Positions 1 through 11,555 are shown, counted from the stretch's first letter. The stretch is DNA of 64,000 nt from Nostoc sp. KVJ20 (GCF_001712795.1 NZ_KV757603.1:23973-87972); one strand, 5' to 3'. Notes: a model not told the origin generated them from the letters alone. Made by a program: numbers and translations.

Positions 1-83
1 AATCAGGCATTCCTATGCAGAGCAGAGGAACGAGATAACAATGAGAAATTGATCTTCTTTTGACTTGTGTGTACACCGTAGTT

Positions 84-152
84 AATAAGGGGGGAACTGG
101 AAAAACATCTATCAAAGTCCCCCAATTTATCGGGGGATTTAGGGGGATCAAG
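84..152. repeat. dispersed G-rich palindromic repeat
   Basis: AT-poor segment with runs such as AAGGGGGGAACT, AGTCCCCCAATTT and GGGGGATTTAGGGGGATC in inverted arrangement. The same words (GATCCCCCTAAAT and its complement) occur inside the MITE at 13041-13246, so this looks like a fragment of the same repeat family. No coding potential seen. Confidence 0.45.
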
Positions 153-204
153 ATATATGCAAATTCACATTAAATTGGTATAAGAGCAAATATTTATCAG
201 ACAT

Positions 205-240
205 AGGACTCATATTTGATTTTTGAACAAAACTCAGTAC
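205..240 (-). repeat. dispersed repeat, copy 1 (GTACTGAGTTTT... family)
   Basis: Read on the minus strand this begins GTACTGAGTTTTG and ends CAAATATGAGTCCT. Two further copies on the plus strand lie at 54385-54420 and 54493-54526 in the other gene-poor stretch. The copies differ at a few bases. Function unknown. Confidence 0.6.
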
Positions 241-259
241 ACCTTTATTCCTTCTTCCT

Positions 260-300
260 AGTCCCCAGTCCCCAGTCCCCAGTCCCCAGTCCCCAGTCCC
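260..300. repeat. heptanucleotide tandem repeat (CCCCAGT)n
   Basis: Between five and six uninterrupted copies of the 7-mer CCCCAGT, the short tandemly repeated repeat (STRR) type of heterocystous cyanobacteria. The rest of 1-545, ahead of the kinase gene, is AT-rich and shows no other gene. A 68-codon frame across the repeat is judged an artefact. Confidence 0.85.
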
Positions 301-545
301 TTACCTCTACGAGTGATTCAGAAATTAAATCGGATTGCTATACATTTGCTAGCAATATCCTTATAAACTTTATAGCTTTTAGCATTTCCATAATACATAG
401 TTCGAGATTCAGATATTCGTGAAAATTATATTATAAATTATGTTTTTTAAGACAAATTAAACAAAAAAAGCCTATTTAATGATACTGACAGTCTTAGCAC
501 GGGAATAATAAGCCATAGAAACAAGAATTATGAGCATAGTTTGCA

Positions 546-3500
546 ATGTTAGTAGTATTAGATACTTTATATGCATTTCCTGGTTATCGCATTACCGAGG
601 ATATCTACTCAGGTAGCAAAACCCTGGTTTATCGGGCTATTAGAGAAAAAGACAAAAAACCAGTCGTTCTCAAATTGATGCGGAACGAATATCCGACGTT
701 CGCGGAAATCGCCCAGTTCCGAAATCAATATATCATCACCAAAAACCTTGAGCTTCCTGGCATAGTCAAAACTTATAGCTTAGAAAGCTACCGTAACAGC
801 TACGTCTTAGTAATGGAAGATTTTGGCGGCATTTCCCTCCAAGACTGGCGACTGGAGGACAAGGGGAAGAAGGAAAACTGGCTTTCCCTCAATGAGTTTT
901 TCCATATTGCTATTACAATTGCTTCTACTCTTGAAGGATTGCATCGCGATCGCATCATTCACAAAGACATCAAGCCTGCCAATATTCTAATAAACCCTAC
1001 CACAGATGAAATAAAAATCATCGACTTTAGTATCGCCACCCTCCTACCAAGAGAAATTCAATTTCTCACCAATCCCAACATCTTAGAAGGCACTTTGGCT
1101 TACATTTCTCCAGAACAAACCGGAAGGATGAACCGAGGTATCGATTACCGCACTGATTTTTATTCCCTCGGTGTCACCTTCTTTCAACTCCTCACCGGAC
1201 AGTTACCCTTCACCGCTAAAGATCCGATGGAGTTAGTTTACTCTCACATTGCCAAACAACCGCTAAAAGCAAGTCGAATTAACTCTGATATTCCGCTAAT
1301 TTTGTCTGACATTATCAGCAAGCTGATGGCAAAAAATGCCGAAGACCGTTATCAGAGTTCTTTGGGATTAAAGCATGACTTGGAGATATGTCAAAGTCAG
1401 TGGCAAGAAACAGGAAATATTGCCCTCTTTGAACTAGGTGCGAGGGACATCTCAGACCGTTTCGTAATCCCCGAAAAACTCTATGGTCGTCAGAGTGAAG
1501 TTGAAACCCTACTCGCCGCTTTTGGGCGCGTGGCAGACGGGGCAACAGAAATGATATTAGTCGCAGGTTTCTCTGGCATTGGCAAAACTGCTGTGGTTAA
1601 TGAAGTCCACAAACCCATTGTACGGAAGCGTAGCTACTTCATCAAAGGAAAATTTGACCAGTTTCAACGCGACACCCCCTTATCAGGATTGGTGCAAGCT
1701 TTTCGAGACTTAATCGGGCAACTCCTCTCGGAAACTGATGCCCAAATTCAACAATGGAAAGTCAAAATACTGCGAGAGTTAGGTACACAAACTCAGGTAA
1801 TTATTGATGTCATTCCTGAACTCGAACAGATTATTGGCAAGCAACCTCCGGTTACAGAGATATCTGGTAGTGCTGCCCAAAATCGGTTCAATTTATTGTT
1901 TCAAAAGTTCATCCAAATCTTTACTACAAAAGAACATCCCCTGGTCATATTTATCGATGACTTGCAATGGGCAGATACGGCTTCTTTGAAATTAATTCAG
2001 CTATTAATGTGTGAGAGTAAATTCTCTTCACTTTCAGAAGAGACAGAACAAATACATGAAATTCAGGGTGGTTTATTGTTAATTGGTTCCTATCGAGATA
2101 ATGAAGTTTCAAAGGTGCATCCGCTTTATTTAACACTACAGGAGATTGAACAAGCAGGAGCAACTATTAATACAATCGTCCTAGCACCGTTAAATCAGGG
2201 TGATTTAAATCATCTCATTACAGATACTCTTCATTGCTCTGAAGCAGTTGGTGTTCCTCTCACTCAGATGGTATTTGCCAAAACTAAAGGCAACCCCTTC
2301 TTTTCCGTTCAATTTCTCAAATCTTTACACGATGATGGGCTAATTATATTAAATTTTGATACTGGTCATTGGCAGTATGATATTTCAAAAATTAAAGAAT
2401 TAGCTCTCACAGATGATGTCGTAGAATTTATCGGACTGCAAATAGAAAAATTGCCAATATATACCCAAAAAGTTCTCAAGCTGGCTGCCTGTATTGGAAA
2501 TCAATTTGACCTAAAAACTCTAGCGATCGTCAATGAAAAATCTGTAGTAGATACAGCATCAGACTTGTGGCAAGCATTACTTGATGGGCTAGTCCTACCA
2601 CAGACTGAAAACTATAACATCTTTTCAAAAGAGAATAATAATCAAGAATCTATTGTTCACGGAATAGATTCTACACAATTTTCAAATTCTAATTCACAGC
2701 TACCTAAATATAAATTCGTCCATGACCGAGTACAGCAAGCTGCTTATTCTTTGATTCCCGAAGAACAAAAAAAGCCAATTCACTTAAAAATTGGACTACT
2801 GTTATTGAACAATATTCCAGTTGCAGAACAGGAAGAAAGGGTTTTTGAACTTGTCAATCAGTTTAATATCGCAGTGGAATTAATCTCTCCTCAAGCTAAA
2901 CGAGATGAACTAGCCCAGATGAATCTAATTGCTGGACGTAAAGCTTTAGCATCAACAGCTTATCCCACTGCTGTGAAGTATTTAACTACCGGCATCCAAC
3001 TACTGTCAGATGATAGTTGGGAAACTCAATATAAGCTAATCCTAGCTTTGTATGAGACAGCAGCAGAGGCAGCATATTTAGCTGGCGACTTTAGGCAAAC
3101 CGAGCAATTAGCAGAGATAGTATTGGTACAAGGGAAAACTCTTATAGATAAAGTTAAAGCTTACGAGGTAAAAATTAAAGCATCTGGGGCACAGAACCAA
3201 GCACTTAAAGGAATTAATACTGCACTAGCCTTTTTGAAGCTTTTAGGAGTAGAGTTTCCTGAACATCCAAGCCAATCTGATGTTCAGCTAGTAATGGGAG
3301 AAATAGCCTCAAATTTGGCTGGTAGGGATATTGAAGATTTAATTAACCTACCAAAAATGACAGAAGCTAAAACGCTAGCAGTAATGAGTATTTTATCGAA
3401 TATTCATGCTTTAACTTATCAAGCTATTCCTGAATTATTCGCACTGATTATTGTTAAACAAATCAACTTATCTCTACAATATGGCAATGCACCATTATCT

Positions 3501-6224
3501 GCCTTTGCCTATGTTAATTATGGACTAATACTGTCTGCGCTAGTGGGAGATGTTGAGTCGGGCTATCAATTTGGTAAACTAGCTGTAAATCTTTTATCGA
3601 GGTTAGAAATTAAAGAAATTAGCGCGAAAATTCTTGGCTCTTTTCTTTCACTTCTTAGACCTTGTAAGGAGCACGCCAAGGAAATATTAAAACCTTTGTT
3701 GCAAGCTTATTCTATTGGTATTGAAACAGGAGATTTAGAGTATGCAGCTTATTCTCTACACATTTATTCTTACTGCTCATATTTTATCGGTAGAGAACTT
3801 TCAGAGCTAGAACAAGAAATGGCAAATTATAATAATGCCATCAGACAACTCAAGCAAAAAACAGTATTCCAATGGAGTAATATTTATCGGCAGAGCGTAT
3901 TGAATCTACTAGGGTGTGCAGAAAATTCCTGTTCTTTAATTGGTGAGGTTTATAACGAAGATAAAATGCTGCCGATCCATTTGGAAACTAAAGATGGACT
4001 TGGACTTCTATATCTCTATGTCAGCAAACTTCATCTCTGCTATCTATTTCAAGAATTTCATCAGGCAGTTGAAAATGCCACACTAGCGAAAAATTATTTA
4101 GATACTGCAATAGGACATCTCGTTGTTCCAGTTTTCCATTTTTATGATTCTTTGGCAGGTCTAGCTGTATATTTTGAGGTATCTGAATCTGAGCAAAAAT
4201 GTATTCTCGATCGGGTTCAAGCCAATCAAGAAAAAATGGAGCATTGGGCAAATCATGCCCCAATGAATTATCTGCACAAATATTATCTTGTAGAGGCTGA
4301 ACGCTATCGGATTGGAAGTCAATATCTCGAAGCAATGGAATTTTACGATCGCGCTATCTTCCTTGCCAAAAAACATGAGTATATCAATGAAGAAGCCGTC
4401 GCTCAAGAACTTACTGCCAAATTCTATTTAGAATGGGGTAAACATAAGATTGCCCAAACCTACCTAACAGATGCTTACTATAGCTATGTTCGCTGGGGAG
4501 CGTTAGCCAAAGTTGACGATTTGACAAAACGCTATCTCCAATTACTGGCTCCTATATTTCAGCAAGAAAAACTGAGTATCCATTCCAGCGAAGAAAGCAC
4601 TTCTTTAGATAACACATCTATATCATCTTTATCTACCCTGAGTAATCAACAAACTGTTATTGGCTCGAAGACAAGTATTTCTGATTCTCTGGATTTAGCC
4701 GCATTCATTAAAGCATCTCAAGCACTCTCTGGCGAAATTGAGCTTGAGCGACTACTTTCTACTTTGATGAAAGTTGTGATGGAGAATGCAGGAGCTTCTA
4801 AATGCGCTTTAATTTTGAGCGAAGGTGATAACTTAGCATTAACTGTTACAGCAGTTTGTTCAAGTTCAAATTTTGATCATACCCACACGGAGTTTCCATC
4901 AACTTCTTTGGAGTCAAGTTACGATGTTCCCATTACTTTGATTAACTACGTTAAGCGCTCCAGAGAAATTTTGGTTATTGATGATGCAATAACTGTTTCA
5001 TTTTTAGCAGGTGATAGCTACATTCTGAGTGAAGAACCTAAGAGTTTGTTATCTATACCTCTTCTAAATCAAGGTAAATTGATTGGAATTATTTACCTAG
5101 AAAATCATTTGACGACAGGAGCATTTACACGCGATCGCGTAGAAGTCCTCAAACTACTCACTACTCAAGCAGCAATATCCCTAGAGAATGCTATCCTCTA
5201 CAAAAATTTGGCACAAGCTAAAGAAACCTTGGAAGAATACAACCATACCCTAGAGGAAAAAGTCCAAGAAAGAACGCAGGAACTCAACGACAAAAATCAC
5301 TGTTTACAACAAACTCTACAAGAATTGCAACGTACCCAAATCCAATTGATTCAAAGTGAAAAAATGTCTTCTTTAGGACAAATGGTGGCAGGAATTGCCC
5401 ATGAAATAAATAACCCTATTAACTTTATTAATGGCAATATTACTCATGCTAGTGAGTATGTCCAAGACTTGCTGGATTTGGTAGTTGTTTATCAGCAAGA
5501 ATATCCCCGTCCTTCGCCTTTAATTGAGAGAAAATCTGAGGAAATTGACATAGATTTTCTATCAGAAGACTTGCCAAAGATTCTAGATTCCATGAAAGTG
5601 GGGAGTTTACGTATCCGGAATATTGTTTTAGGCTTACGCAACTTTTCTCGCCTAGATGAATCTGAGATGAAGCCTGTGGATGTTCATGAGGGAATAGACA
5701 ACAGCTTAATGATTTTGCAACACCGATTTAAAGAAAAGAACAATTTTGCTGAAATTGAAGTCATCAAAGAATACGGAAAATTACCCGAAGTTATTTGTTA
5801 TCCTGGTCAACTCAATCAGGTGTTTATGAATATCTTGAGTAATGCGATCGATGCTTTACAAGAGGCATTTTTTATTGATCATCCATCATTGGTAAATGAC
5901 AAAGAACAAATAACAAAAGATATAAATGCGTCAGCGGCTTCTCATAGAGTAGGACAAATTCACATATTTACTGAACTAACAGATTATAATACGGCGATAA
6001 TTAAAATTGCCGATAACGGTTCTGGTATGACAAAAGCAGTACAGCAGAAAATCTTTGACCCATTTTTTACCACCAAGTCGGTAGGAAGTGGCACGGGGTT
6101 GGGGTTGTCGATTAGCTATCAGATTATTGTGGACAAACACAAGGGTAGCTTAACCTGTGATTCCACATTAGGAAAGGGGACTGAATTCGTGATTGAGATC
6201 CCGATGCAACAGTCAGATATCTAG
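546..6224 (+). CDS. Ser/Thr kinase - AAA ATPase - GAF - histidine kinase receptor (Hstk type)
   Basis: Giant 1892-aa signalling protein. Order: N-terminal Ser/Thr kinase (about residues 10-275, catalytic loop [13 protein letters not shown] changed to DFS, then SPEQTGRMN); AAA/STAND-type ATPase with Walker [10 protein letters not shown] near residue 340 and Walker B-like [12 protein letters not shown]; a long helical TPR-like region (about 750-1350); a GAF domain (about 1380-1550); a coiled coil; and a histidine kinase with H-box GIAHEINNP near 1615 and a HATPase ending with G-box [15 protein letters not shown]. This matches the cyanobacterial Hstk family, presumed cytosolic because no membrane segment is seen. 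It converges on the P450/terpene synthase genes, and a hybrid two-component protein next to such a pair is known from Nostoc terpene miniclusters. The ligand is unknown. Start ATG is at 546. Confidence 0.9.
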   Translation: MLVVLDTLYAFPGYRITEDIYSGSKTLVYRAIREKDKKPVVLKLMRNEYPTFAEIAQFRNQYIITKNLELPGIVKTYSLESYRNSYVLVMEDFGGISLQDWRLEDKGKKENWLSLNEFFHIAITIASTLEGLHRDRIIHKDIKPANILINPTTDEIKIIDFSIATLLPREIQFLTNPNILEGTLAYISPEQTGRMNRGIDYRTDFYSLGVTFFQLLTGQLPFTAKDPMELVYSHIAKQPLKASRINSDIPLILSDIISKLMAKNAEDRYQSSLGLKHDLEICQSQWQETGNIALFELGARDISDRFVIPEKLYGRQSEVETLLAAFGRVADGATEMILVAGFSGIGKTAVVNEVHKPIVRKRSYFIKGKFDQFQRDTPLSGLVQAFRDLIGQLLSETDAQIQQWKVKILRELGTQTQVIIDVIPELEQIIGKQPPVTEISGSAAQNRFNLLFQKFIQIFTTKEHPLVIFIDDLQWADTASLKLIQLLMCESKFSSLSEETEQIHEIQGGLLLIGSYRDNEVSKVHPLYLTLQEIEQAGATINTIVLAPLNQGDLNHLITDTLHCSEAVGVPLTQMVFAKTKGNPFFSVQFLKSLHDDGLIILNFDTGHWQYDISKIKELALTDDVVEFIGLQIEKLPIYTQKVLKLAACIGNQFDLKTLAIVNEKSVVDTASDLWQALLDGLVLPQTENYNIFSKENNNQESIVHGIDSTQFSNSNSQLPKYKFVHDRVQQAAYSLIPEEQKKPIHLKIGLLLLNNIPVAEQEERVFELVNQFNIAVELISPQAKRDELAQMNLIAGRKALASTAYPTAVKYLTTGIQLLSDDSWETQYKLILALYETAAEAAYLAGDFRQTEQLAEIVLVQGKTLIDKVKAYEVKIKASGAQNQALKGINTALAFLKLLGVEFPEHPSQSDVQLVMGEIASNLAGRDIEDLINLPKMTEAKTLAVMSILSNIHALTYQAIPELFALIIVKQINLSLQYGNAPLSAFAYVNYGLILSALVGDVESGYQFGKLAVNLLSRLEIKEISAKILGSFLSLLRPCKEHAKEILKPLLQAYSIGIETGDLEYAAYSLHIYSYCSYFIGRELSELEQEMANYNNAIRQLKQKTVFQWSNIYRQSVLNLLGCAENSCSLIGEVYNEDKMLPIHLETKDGLGLLYLYVSKLHLCYLFQEFHQAVENATLAKNYLDTAIGHLVVPVFHFYDSLAGLAVYFEVSESEQKCILDRVQANQEKMEHWANHAPMNYLHKYYLVEAERYRIGSQYLEAMEFYDRAIFLAKKHEYINEEAVAQELTAKFYLEWGKHKIAQTYLTDAYYSYVRWGALAKVDDLTKRYLQLLAPIFQQEKLSIHSSEESTSLDNTSISSLSTLSNQQTVIGSKTSISDSLDLAAFIKASQALSGEIELERLLSTLMKVVMENAGASKCALILSEGDNLALTVTAVCSSSNFDHTHTEFPSTSLESSYDVPITLINYVKRSREILVIDDAITVSFLAGDSYILSEEPKSLLSIPLLNQGKLIGIIYLENHLTTGAFTRDRVEVLKLLTTQAAISLENAILYKNLAQAKETLEEYNHTLEEKVQERTQELNDKNHCLQQTLQELQRTQIQLIQSEKMSSLGQMVAGIAHEINNPINFINGNITHASEYVQDLLDLVVVYQQEYPRPSPLIERKSEEIDIDFLSEDLPKILDSMKVGSLRIRNIVLGLRNFSRLDESEMKPVDVHEGIDNSLMILQHRFKEKNNFAEIEVIKEYGKLPEVICYPGQLNQVFMNILSNAIDALQEAFFIDHPSLVNDKEQITKDINASAASHRVGQIHIFTELTDYNTAIIKIADNGSGMTKAVQQKIFDPFFTTKSVGSGTGLGLSISYQIIVDKHKGSLTCDSTLGKGTEFVIEIPMQQSDI

Positions 6225-6266
6225 ACTATGGCAATCTTATTTGATTTGCTCTCCAGTGAGAGGCTC

Positions 6267-6304
6267 AGATCCCCGACTTCTTGAAGAATTCGGGGATCTT
6301 TTTG
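6267..6304 (+). terminator. rho-independent terminator of the kinase gene
   Basis: A perfect 10-bp stem AGATCCCCGA / TCGGGGATCT with an inner CTTC/GAAG pairing is followed by TTTTTG. It lies about 40 bp after the kinase stop, between two convergent genes. Confidence 0.8.
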
Positions 6305-6344
6305 TTCTGTGGGCTGGGCATCTTGCCCGCTTTGATTATGTAAC

Positions 6345-7730
6345 TTAAATGCCGATGAGTTTATTCACTAAAGACTCTTGAGCCTCACGTCGTCCTGTAA
6401 TTACCATCTTGACTCCACTGGCTGACGCAAGGGTAAAACCTCGACGCTGAGGTCGCTCAGGTTGCTGATTAACTAGCGCTAACTGATAGCGTGATAGGAT
6501 GGTTGCCAATACTAATTTCATTTGAAACAAACCTAAAGCCTCACCAATACAACGACGGACACCACCACCAAAAGGCAGAAATTCATAAGGAGAAAATTGG
6601 CGTTCTAGAAAACGTTCTGGTCGAAACTGCTTAGGTTGGGGATATAAATCTTCACGTTGATGAGTAAGATAAATACTAGGAAGCAATACTGTTCCAGGCT
6701 CTAAAGAATGTCCCAAGAGTTTAACCGGTTCTTGTACTACCCTTGGGAAACAGAACGGTAAAACAGGGCTAACTCGCAAGATTTCATTACAGACAGCCGT
6801 AAGATATGGCAGTCGATAAATGCTCATAGGTTCTGGGGAATCACCAAGAGTGCCCACTTCTTGGAGCAGTTTTTCACGGACTAGAGGCTTTTGGTGAATC
6901 CAATACAATCCCGAAGCTATTACAGATGCCGTAGTTTCATAAGCGCCAATTATTAGGGTCATTAACTGATCGCGCAATTCATGATCTGTCATAAATTGAC
7001 CAGTTTCATCTTGAGCTAAGATCAGCAAGGAAAGTATATCGACACATTCTGAATTAGGTTGTTGCCGACGTTCAGCAATTTCGGCGTAGAACAATTGATC
7101 GGTTGTCTCCCGATCGCGCAGAAATTTTCCCCAAGGACTCCAAGCCCCTAAATCCTGTTGCAAGAATGGGAGCAAGAAAAAACTAGAAGTGATAGGTGAA
7201 TGAGAGAGATTTAACAGCAATGGCAGTGAATGCTTAAGTTTTTGAAATCTTTCTCCCCCATACAACCCTAATACAACCTGTAACATAACTTGTAGAGATA
7301 TTTCTTGTGTTATGTTACGAGCCAAAAAGGGCTGATTTAGTAGTAACTGACTAAAGGCATTTTCGGTAATATTACAGATTTGTTGGCCATAGCTTTGCAT
7401 TCGCTCTCCATGAAAAGAAGGCATTATCAATTGTCGTTGTTGTTTATGACGACTTCCATCAAGTATGAGAACTGAATTTTTTCCTAGCCAGGGTTCAGTA
7501 ATTTGATTGAGTTCACCGGCAGCGACAAATTTCTTTCTATCATTCGTTAAAATTTCTTGGATTGCCTGAGGATGATTCACAAATACTACAGTATCGCCAA
7601 AGGCAATTATCCTACCAGTAAAAATGTCGGGATATTGTTGAGCTGCGTTTTCCATGTAGCCCACAGGATCAGTAATCCACTGAAGCTTTTGTAGCAAAGA
7701 AGGGGTTTTGAGAGGATTAGGTAGCTGCAT
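6345..7730 (-). CDS. cytochrome P450 (CYP110-like), terpene tailoring
   Basis: A 461-aa P450 of normal length. Visible landmarks are the I-helix GAYETTAS, the ExxR motif NEILRVSP, the PERF-type segment FRPERFLE and the haem-binding loop FGGGVRRCIG with its Cys ligand. No membrane anchor is obvious, as in soluble bacterial P450s that use ferredoxin partners. It lies 148 bp downstream of a class I terpene synthase on the same strand. This is the arrangement of the Nostoc minicluster in which the P450 oxidises the sesquiterpene made by its neighbour, so the substrate is inferred to be that product. The regiochemistry cannot be read from sequence. A strong hairpin lies between the two genes. Confidence 0.9.
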   Translation of the reverse strand: MQLPNPLKTPSLLQKLQWITDPVGYMENAAQQYPDIFTGRIIAFGDTVVFVNHPQAIQEILTNDRKKFVAAGELNQITEPWLGKNSVLILDGSRHKQQRQLIMPSFHGERMQSYGQQICNITENAFSQLLLNQPFLARNITQEISLQVMLQVVLGLYGGERFQKLKHSLPLLLNLSHSPITSSFFLLPFLQQDLGAWSPWGKFLRDRETTDQLFYAEIAERRQQPNSECVDILSLLILAQDETGQFMTDHELRDQLMTLIIGAYETTASVIASGLYWIHQKPLVREKLLQEVGTLGDSPEPMSIYRLPYLTAVCNEILRVSPVLPFCFPRVVQEPVKLLGHSLEPGTVLLPSIYLTHQREDLYPQPKQFRPERFLERQFSPYEFLPFGGGVRRCIGEALGLFQMKLVLATILSRYQLALVNQQPERPQRRGFTLASASGVKMVITGRREAQESLVNKLIGI

Positions 7731-7825
7731 ATGAATTTTAAGTCCAAACCAAAATCGAAAAATTGTATTAGCGAGGACAAACCCTTAACAAAATAATATG
7801 GGTTCATCTATGATGAGCTTTCAGC

Positions 7826-7856
7826 AAAATAGGATACCTAACAGGTATCCTATTTT
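7826..7856 (-). terminator. perfect hairpin between terpene synthase and P450 (terminator or attenuator)
   Basis: 14-bp perfect stem (AAAATAGGATACCT and its complement) with a 3-nt loop, starting 22 nt after the terpene synthase stop. On the minus strand the stem ends in TATTTT, a weak U-tract. It may partly terminate transcription and lower P450 expression relative to the synthase, or protect the mRNA. Confidence 0.6.
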
Positions 7857-7878
7857 CTTATAAAGATAGAGTGAGAAT

Positions 7879-8844
7879 TTATTGATTTAACTCCAAGCTG
7901 TCTATATTTTGATAGCGACCAGAGTGAGAATACCAAATCAGATTGGCAGATATCCAGCCATGTAGTCCTGATATATATTTGGCAAGTTCTGCATCTAATT
8001 CTTCTCCAAAAGATGGAAGAGATGATTCAAAATCTTTCAAGCGATGTACTTCTCGATCATGCATTTCGCTAACTGTGAGAATTGCTTCTTCTAAAGAAAC
8101 GTTTTGTTGATAATAAATTAACAATGCTAAATTATGAACATCGCCACTTGACATTTCTCTATGTACGGAGAAAATATCATTACACCAAGCAAGAATGTTA
8201 ATTGTCATCGCTTTTAATTCTTTCATCACCTCATGATTTCGGAGAGAATCAGGAATTGTTAAATAATTGCAAAATTCCATCAATGCAAGGAAAACATATC
8301 CGCCTAAAGTTAACCTACGTATAAGCATATAACTGTCAACATCGGGTGTAATTTCCTGTGCGCGGTTAACTGCTTCTTGAACACAGCCATCAAAATAGCC
8401 TTCATAGCGATCAACAAAGTAATGAAACCATTCTTGACTGCCTCTTTGAAGTATCCGTTGTCGTAAATCACTTAAGGCATAAGCAAGTGGTATATCCTTA
8501 CTCGTGAGTTCTGCACCATTCAATATTTCCAAAAATCTCTTATGAAAATCTTTGAGAACATCAGGTTGTCTTCCTAAATTTGATAAATCACACTGGTCAT
8601 CCCAAATAAACGCCCAGCTCAACCAATCATTTGCAATTTTCAATTCTTCAAGCTGGCAGTTGGGATAAGCACTTGCCGCTAGGAAGAAAAATTTTGATTT
8701 GCAAAAACGCTGATAAGATGATTCATTGGCCAGGAGATTGAAGCGAAGTACCCATTCAAGAGCGTGCCTTTCTAGAACATCAATATGTTTATTAATGTGG
8801 GATGGAAATGGGCAGTATAAATTAGGGTAAGCTAATTGATTCAT
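7879..8844 (-). CDS. class I sesquiterpene synthase
   Basis: A 321-aa bacterial-type class I terpene cyclase. The first metal-binding motif reads WDDQCD near residue 81, the second is the NSE triad NDIFSVHRE near residue 222, and the C-terminal RY pair is present (GRYQN). It should ionise farnesyl diphosphate with Mg2+ and cyclise it. Nostoc relatives in the same gene setting make germacrene A or 8a-epi-alpha-selinene. The product here cannot be deduced. It is a single-domain enzyme, so not a fusion-type geosmin synthase. First gene of the synthase-P450 pair. The upstream 650 bp separates it from a divergent kinase operon. Confidence 0.9.
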   Translation of the reverse strand: MNQLAYPNLYCPFPSHINKHIDVLERHALEWVLRFNLLANESSYQRFCKSKFFFLAASAYPNCQLEELKIANDWLSWAFIWDDQCDLSNLGRQPDVLKDFHKRFLEILNGAELTSKDIPLAYALSDLRQRILQRGSQEWFHYFVDRYEGYFDGCVQEAVNRAQEITPDVDSYMLIRRLTLGGYVFLALMEFCNYLTIPDSLRNHEVMKELKAMTINILAWCNDIFSVHREMSSGDVHNLALLIYYQQNVSLEEAILTVSEMHDREVHRLKDFESSLPSFGEELDAELAKYISGLHGWISANLIWYSHSGRYQNIDSLELNQ

Positions 8845-9229
8845 AAAAATGAATTAGTTTAAAGTACCAAAAAAATCCATCACAATAGAACAAAGACAAT
8901 ACTGTTAAGAGTCTTTGAAAAAAAAAACTTCTGCAAAAATTCACAGTGATTCCATGTTTTCTCAAGTGCCTAAATATGATTTAGTCAACTATCATTACTA
9001 TGTAAATCTATATGATTTTTTTAAAGTTATCTCAATATTGTTCAATGTTTTTTATTAAAAAATAACCGTAATTATCTGTAATTATATTTCTTTAATAAAA
9101 ATAGCTATCTCTGTGTATATTCGTTCATGAGAAATGCTGTTGACTAACTAAAAAAGTTAACTTATGACATCAAAAATATTGTTTTAGTTAGCGCTCCTTT
9201 TATAAAAAGACAAGGGTAATAATGACTAA
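8845..9229. other. AT-rich intergenic region, divergent promoter area
   Basis: Lies between the divergently transcribed terpene synthase and the response-regulator kinase. Very AT-rich with no convincing ORF. A palindromic operator was not recognised. Promoters for both directions must lie here or just downstream. Confidence 0.5.
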
Positions 9230-9460
9230 TTTCAGAGCGTTCGCCTTCAAGAAAGAGGATCTTCAACTCCGGCAAAAGTAAAGATTGGTGCTGAATGTCC
9301 ATGCTGTAGCGATCGCCTTCGTAGTTGTATAAGGCAATTTGGTGTAAGAATGTTGCTGTTATCAGACTTTTTGGGAACTATAGGATTGTCAGACGAGAAA
9401 ATTGTCTGTCAGTCTGTGAAAAAAAATGGAGGTGAATTAGCTGCGATCGCAGGGCAATAG
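9230..9460 (+). pseudogene. possible remnant of a small CPCC zinc-ribbon-like protein
   Basis: A frame open for 76 codons between TAA (9227) and TAG (9458) has no usable ATG at its 5' end. It encodes KIGAECPCCSDRLR near its middle. I recall small Nostoc proteins with a similar CPCC-containing start followed by a second Cys pair; here the downstream part does not continue that pattern, suggesting a frameshifted relic. Weak call, since it could be chance. Confidence 0.25.
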
Positions 9461-9496
9461 GGAATAACTAACAATGAATAAAATTAATTTAAATAT

Positions 9497-10819
9497 ATGA
9501 ATGAACAACCAGACGTAAAAATGCTTTATACTCCAGAAGATAGTTTAATCTTAGTAGTAGATGATACTACTACTAATTTAGAAATTGTCTTTGATATCTT
9601 AACTAATGTTGGCTTTAAAGTTATAACGGAAAATGATGGACAAAGAGCAATTAAGCAGGTTGAATTCCAGCTTCCTGACTTAATTCTCTTAGATGTGATG
9701 ATGCCAGGAATAGATGGGTTTGAAACTTGTAAAAGACTGAAAGAAAATTCAGCTACTTGTGATATACCCGTAATCTTTATGACAGCCAATTCGGATACTC
9801 CTAGTAAGGTAAAGGGTCTAAATATAGGAGCAGTTGATTACATCACAAAACCATTTCATGAAGAAGAATTATTAGCTAGAATTAAAACCCATCTTCAATT
9901 ACGAAATCTCACAAAAACTTTAGAAAAACGAGTTTTAGAAAGGACATCAGCATTATCTAGGGCATTAAAAGACCTACAAGAATCTCAACTTCAGCTTGTA
10001 CAGACAGAAAAAATGTCTGCCCTTGGTCAATTAGTAGCAGGAGTTGCTCATGAAATTAATAATCCAGTTGGTTTTATTCATGGAAATCTCGGACACGCTT
10101 CAGTATATTTTCAAGATATGATTAATATTATTGACCTTTATCAGCAGCATTATCCTAATCCAGTTCCAGAAATTCAAGAGGAAATTGCAGCTATAGATTT
10201 GAAGTATATGCTTGCCGATCTACCTAATTTAATTTCCTCAATGAAAGAGGGAGTTCAGCGCATTCGCAATATTAGTACCAGTTTGAGAACCTTTTCTCGA
10301 GCAGATAGCGATCGCAAAGTTTATTGTAATATTCATGATGGCATCGACAGTACCATCATGATTCTCAAACATCGCTTAAAAGCATCTGAGGATCGTCCTG
10401 ATATTCAAGTAATTAAAGATTACGATAATTTGCCAGAATTAGAATGCTTTATCGGACAACTAAATCAGGTATTTATGAACTTGCTAGCTAATGCTATTGA
10501 TGCTTTAGAGGAGTCTAATGTCGGACGCACCTATATTGAAATTGAAGCAAATCCCAATCAAGTTTTGATTCAGACTACTCTTACTGAAGATAAAAATCAT
10601 ATCTTGATTCGCATTAAAGATAATGGCATGGGAATGTCAACTGATGTCCAGCAAAAAATCTTTGACTATTTATTCACCACCAAGCCTGTGGGTCAAGGCA
10701 CAGGATTAGGATTATCAATTGCCCGTCAAATTGTTGTCGAAAAACATGGAGGAACTCTAGAGGTAAATTCAGTACTAGGAGAAGGTTCAGAGTTTATCAT
10801 TAAGCTTCCCATTCAATAA
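9497..10819 (+). CDS. response regulator - histidine kinase hybrid
   Basis: 440 aa. The N-terminal receiver domain (about 15-135) has acidic residues VVDD, phospho-acceptor Asp in LILLDVMMPG near residue 61 and conserved Lys in YITKPF. A coiled coil follows, then a histidine kinase core with H-box GVAHEINNP near residue 188, N-box NQVFMNLLANAIDAL and G-box TTKPVGQGTGLGLS. All key residues are present. No membrane segment, so a cytosolic relay kinase. First of three codirectional signalling genes (9497-13029), each followed by a gap of 80-190 bp. The kinase core closely resembles those at 546-6224 and 11638-13029, indicating local duplication. Confidence 0.9.
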   Translation: MNEQPDVKMLYTPEDSLILVVDDTTTNLEIVFDILTNVGFKVITENDGQRAIKQVEFQLPDLILLDVMMPGIDGFETCKRLKENSATCDIPVIFMTANSDTPSKVKGLNIGAVDYITKPFHEEELLARIKTHLQLRNLTKTLEKRVLERTSALSRALKDLQESQLQLVQTEKMSALGQLVAGVAHEINNPVGFIHGNLGHASVYFQDMINIIDLYQQHYPNPVPEIQEEIAAIDLKYMLADLPNLISSMKEGVQRIRNISTSLRTFSRADSDRKVYCNIHDGIDSTIMILKHRLKASEDRPDIQVIKDYDNLPELECFIGQLNQVFMNLLANAIDALEESNVGRTYIEIEANPNQVLIQTTLTEDKNHILIRIKDNGMGMSTDVQQKIFDYLFTTKPVGQGTGLGLSIARQIVVEKHGGTLEVNSVLGEGSEFIIKLPIQ

Positions 10820-11012
10820 TCATAGTCAGTTACGTTAATAAATATAAACTGTCAGAACCACAAAATTCATAATTTGTGATGAGCATTACATAACTATTGA
10901 TTAGAAACAAAAGCAAGCATTAAATTCTCCGAGAACAGAGATTAAGGAGTTACTTTCGATATATTTTCGGGAACCCTAGAAGGGTAGTTCTCAGATTGTG
11001 TCCTGAAAATTT

Positions 11013-11555
11013 ATGAACAATGCACTTAATCACTCAATAGCTACGCTTAATCTTTCTTTAGAACGCGATATATTTTTACGTACATTAATTAGAGAATTAT
11101 CTGGCACTTTACAGGATGTAGTTGGCTTAGAAGAAGCTTCTGGATTTATTAGCGTAGTTGGTGAAAGGATGGGAAGGCAGATTAACCAAGATTACAAATC
11201 TGCCTTGGAAGTCTCCAACCTTTCTCGGAAACAGGTAGCTGATGTCTTGATTGATTTAAAAAAACGCATCCGGGGCGATTTTTATGTGATTGAGCAGGAT
11301 GATGAAAAAATTGTCTTTGGCAACCGCGTCTGCCCATTTGGCGACAAAGTTCTTGATCGCCCTGCCATGTGCATGATGACTTCAAACGTTTTTGGAACGA
11401 TCGCAGCTAATAATCTGGGATATGCGAAAGTAGAATTGCAAGAAACCATAGCACAGGGTGATCCTGGATGTAGAGTTATTGTTTACTTAAAACTTACAGA
11501 AGAAGCAGAAGATGCAGAAGGTCGAGAATACTTTAGGGGACTAGAATCTGTGTAA
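11013..11555 (+). CDS. methanogen output domain 1 (MetOD1-like) signalling protein
   Basis: 180 aa, no membrane segment. The C-terminal half carries [22 protein letters not shown] and [11 protein letters not shown], the Cys pattern of proteins annotated as methanogen output domain 1. In that family the domain sits at the output or sensor end of signalling proteins; its ligand is not known to me. The three Cys could bind metal or sense redox state, which is inference. It lies between two histidine kinases on the same strand, so it probably belongs to the same pathway. A hairpin (GAACCCTAGAAGGGTAGTTC) precedes the start. Confidence 0.65.
   Translation: MNNALNHSIATLNLSLERDIFLRTLIRELSGTLQDVVGLEEASGFISVVGERMGRQINQDYKSALEVSNLSRKQVADVLIDLKKRIRGDFYVIEQDDEKIVFGNRVCPFGDKVLDRPAMCMMTSNVFGTIAANNLGYAKVELQETIAQGDPGCRVIVYLKLTEEAEDAEGREYFRGLESV

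Noticed and set aside
260..300. Direct repeats that could suggest a CRISPR array
   Set aside because: Unit is 7 bp, tandem and without spacers; no cas genes in the window. It is an STRR.
216..422. 68-codon ORF at the left edge
   Set aside because: Translated from a repeat copy and the CCCCAGT array.
9222..9281. 19-codon ORF starting MTNFRAFAFKK
   Set aside because: Too short, no ribosome site, overlaps the CPCC frame.
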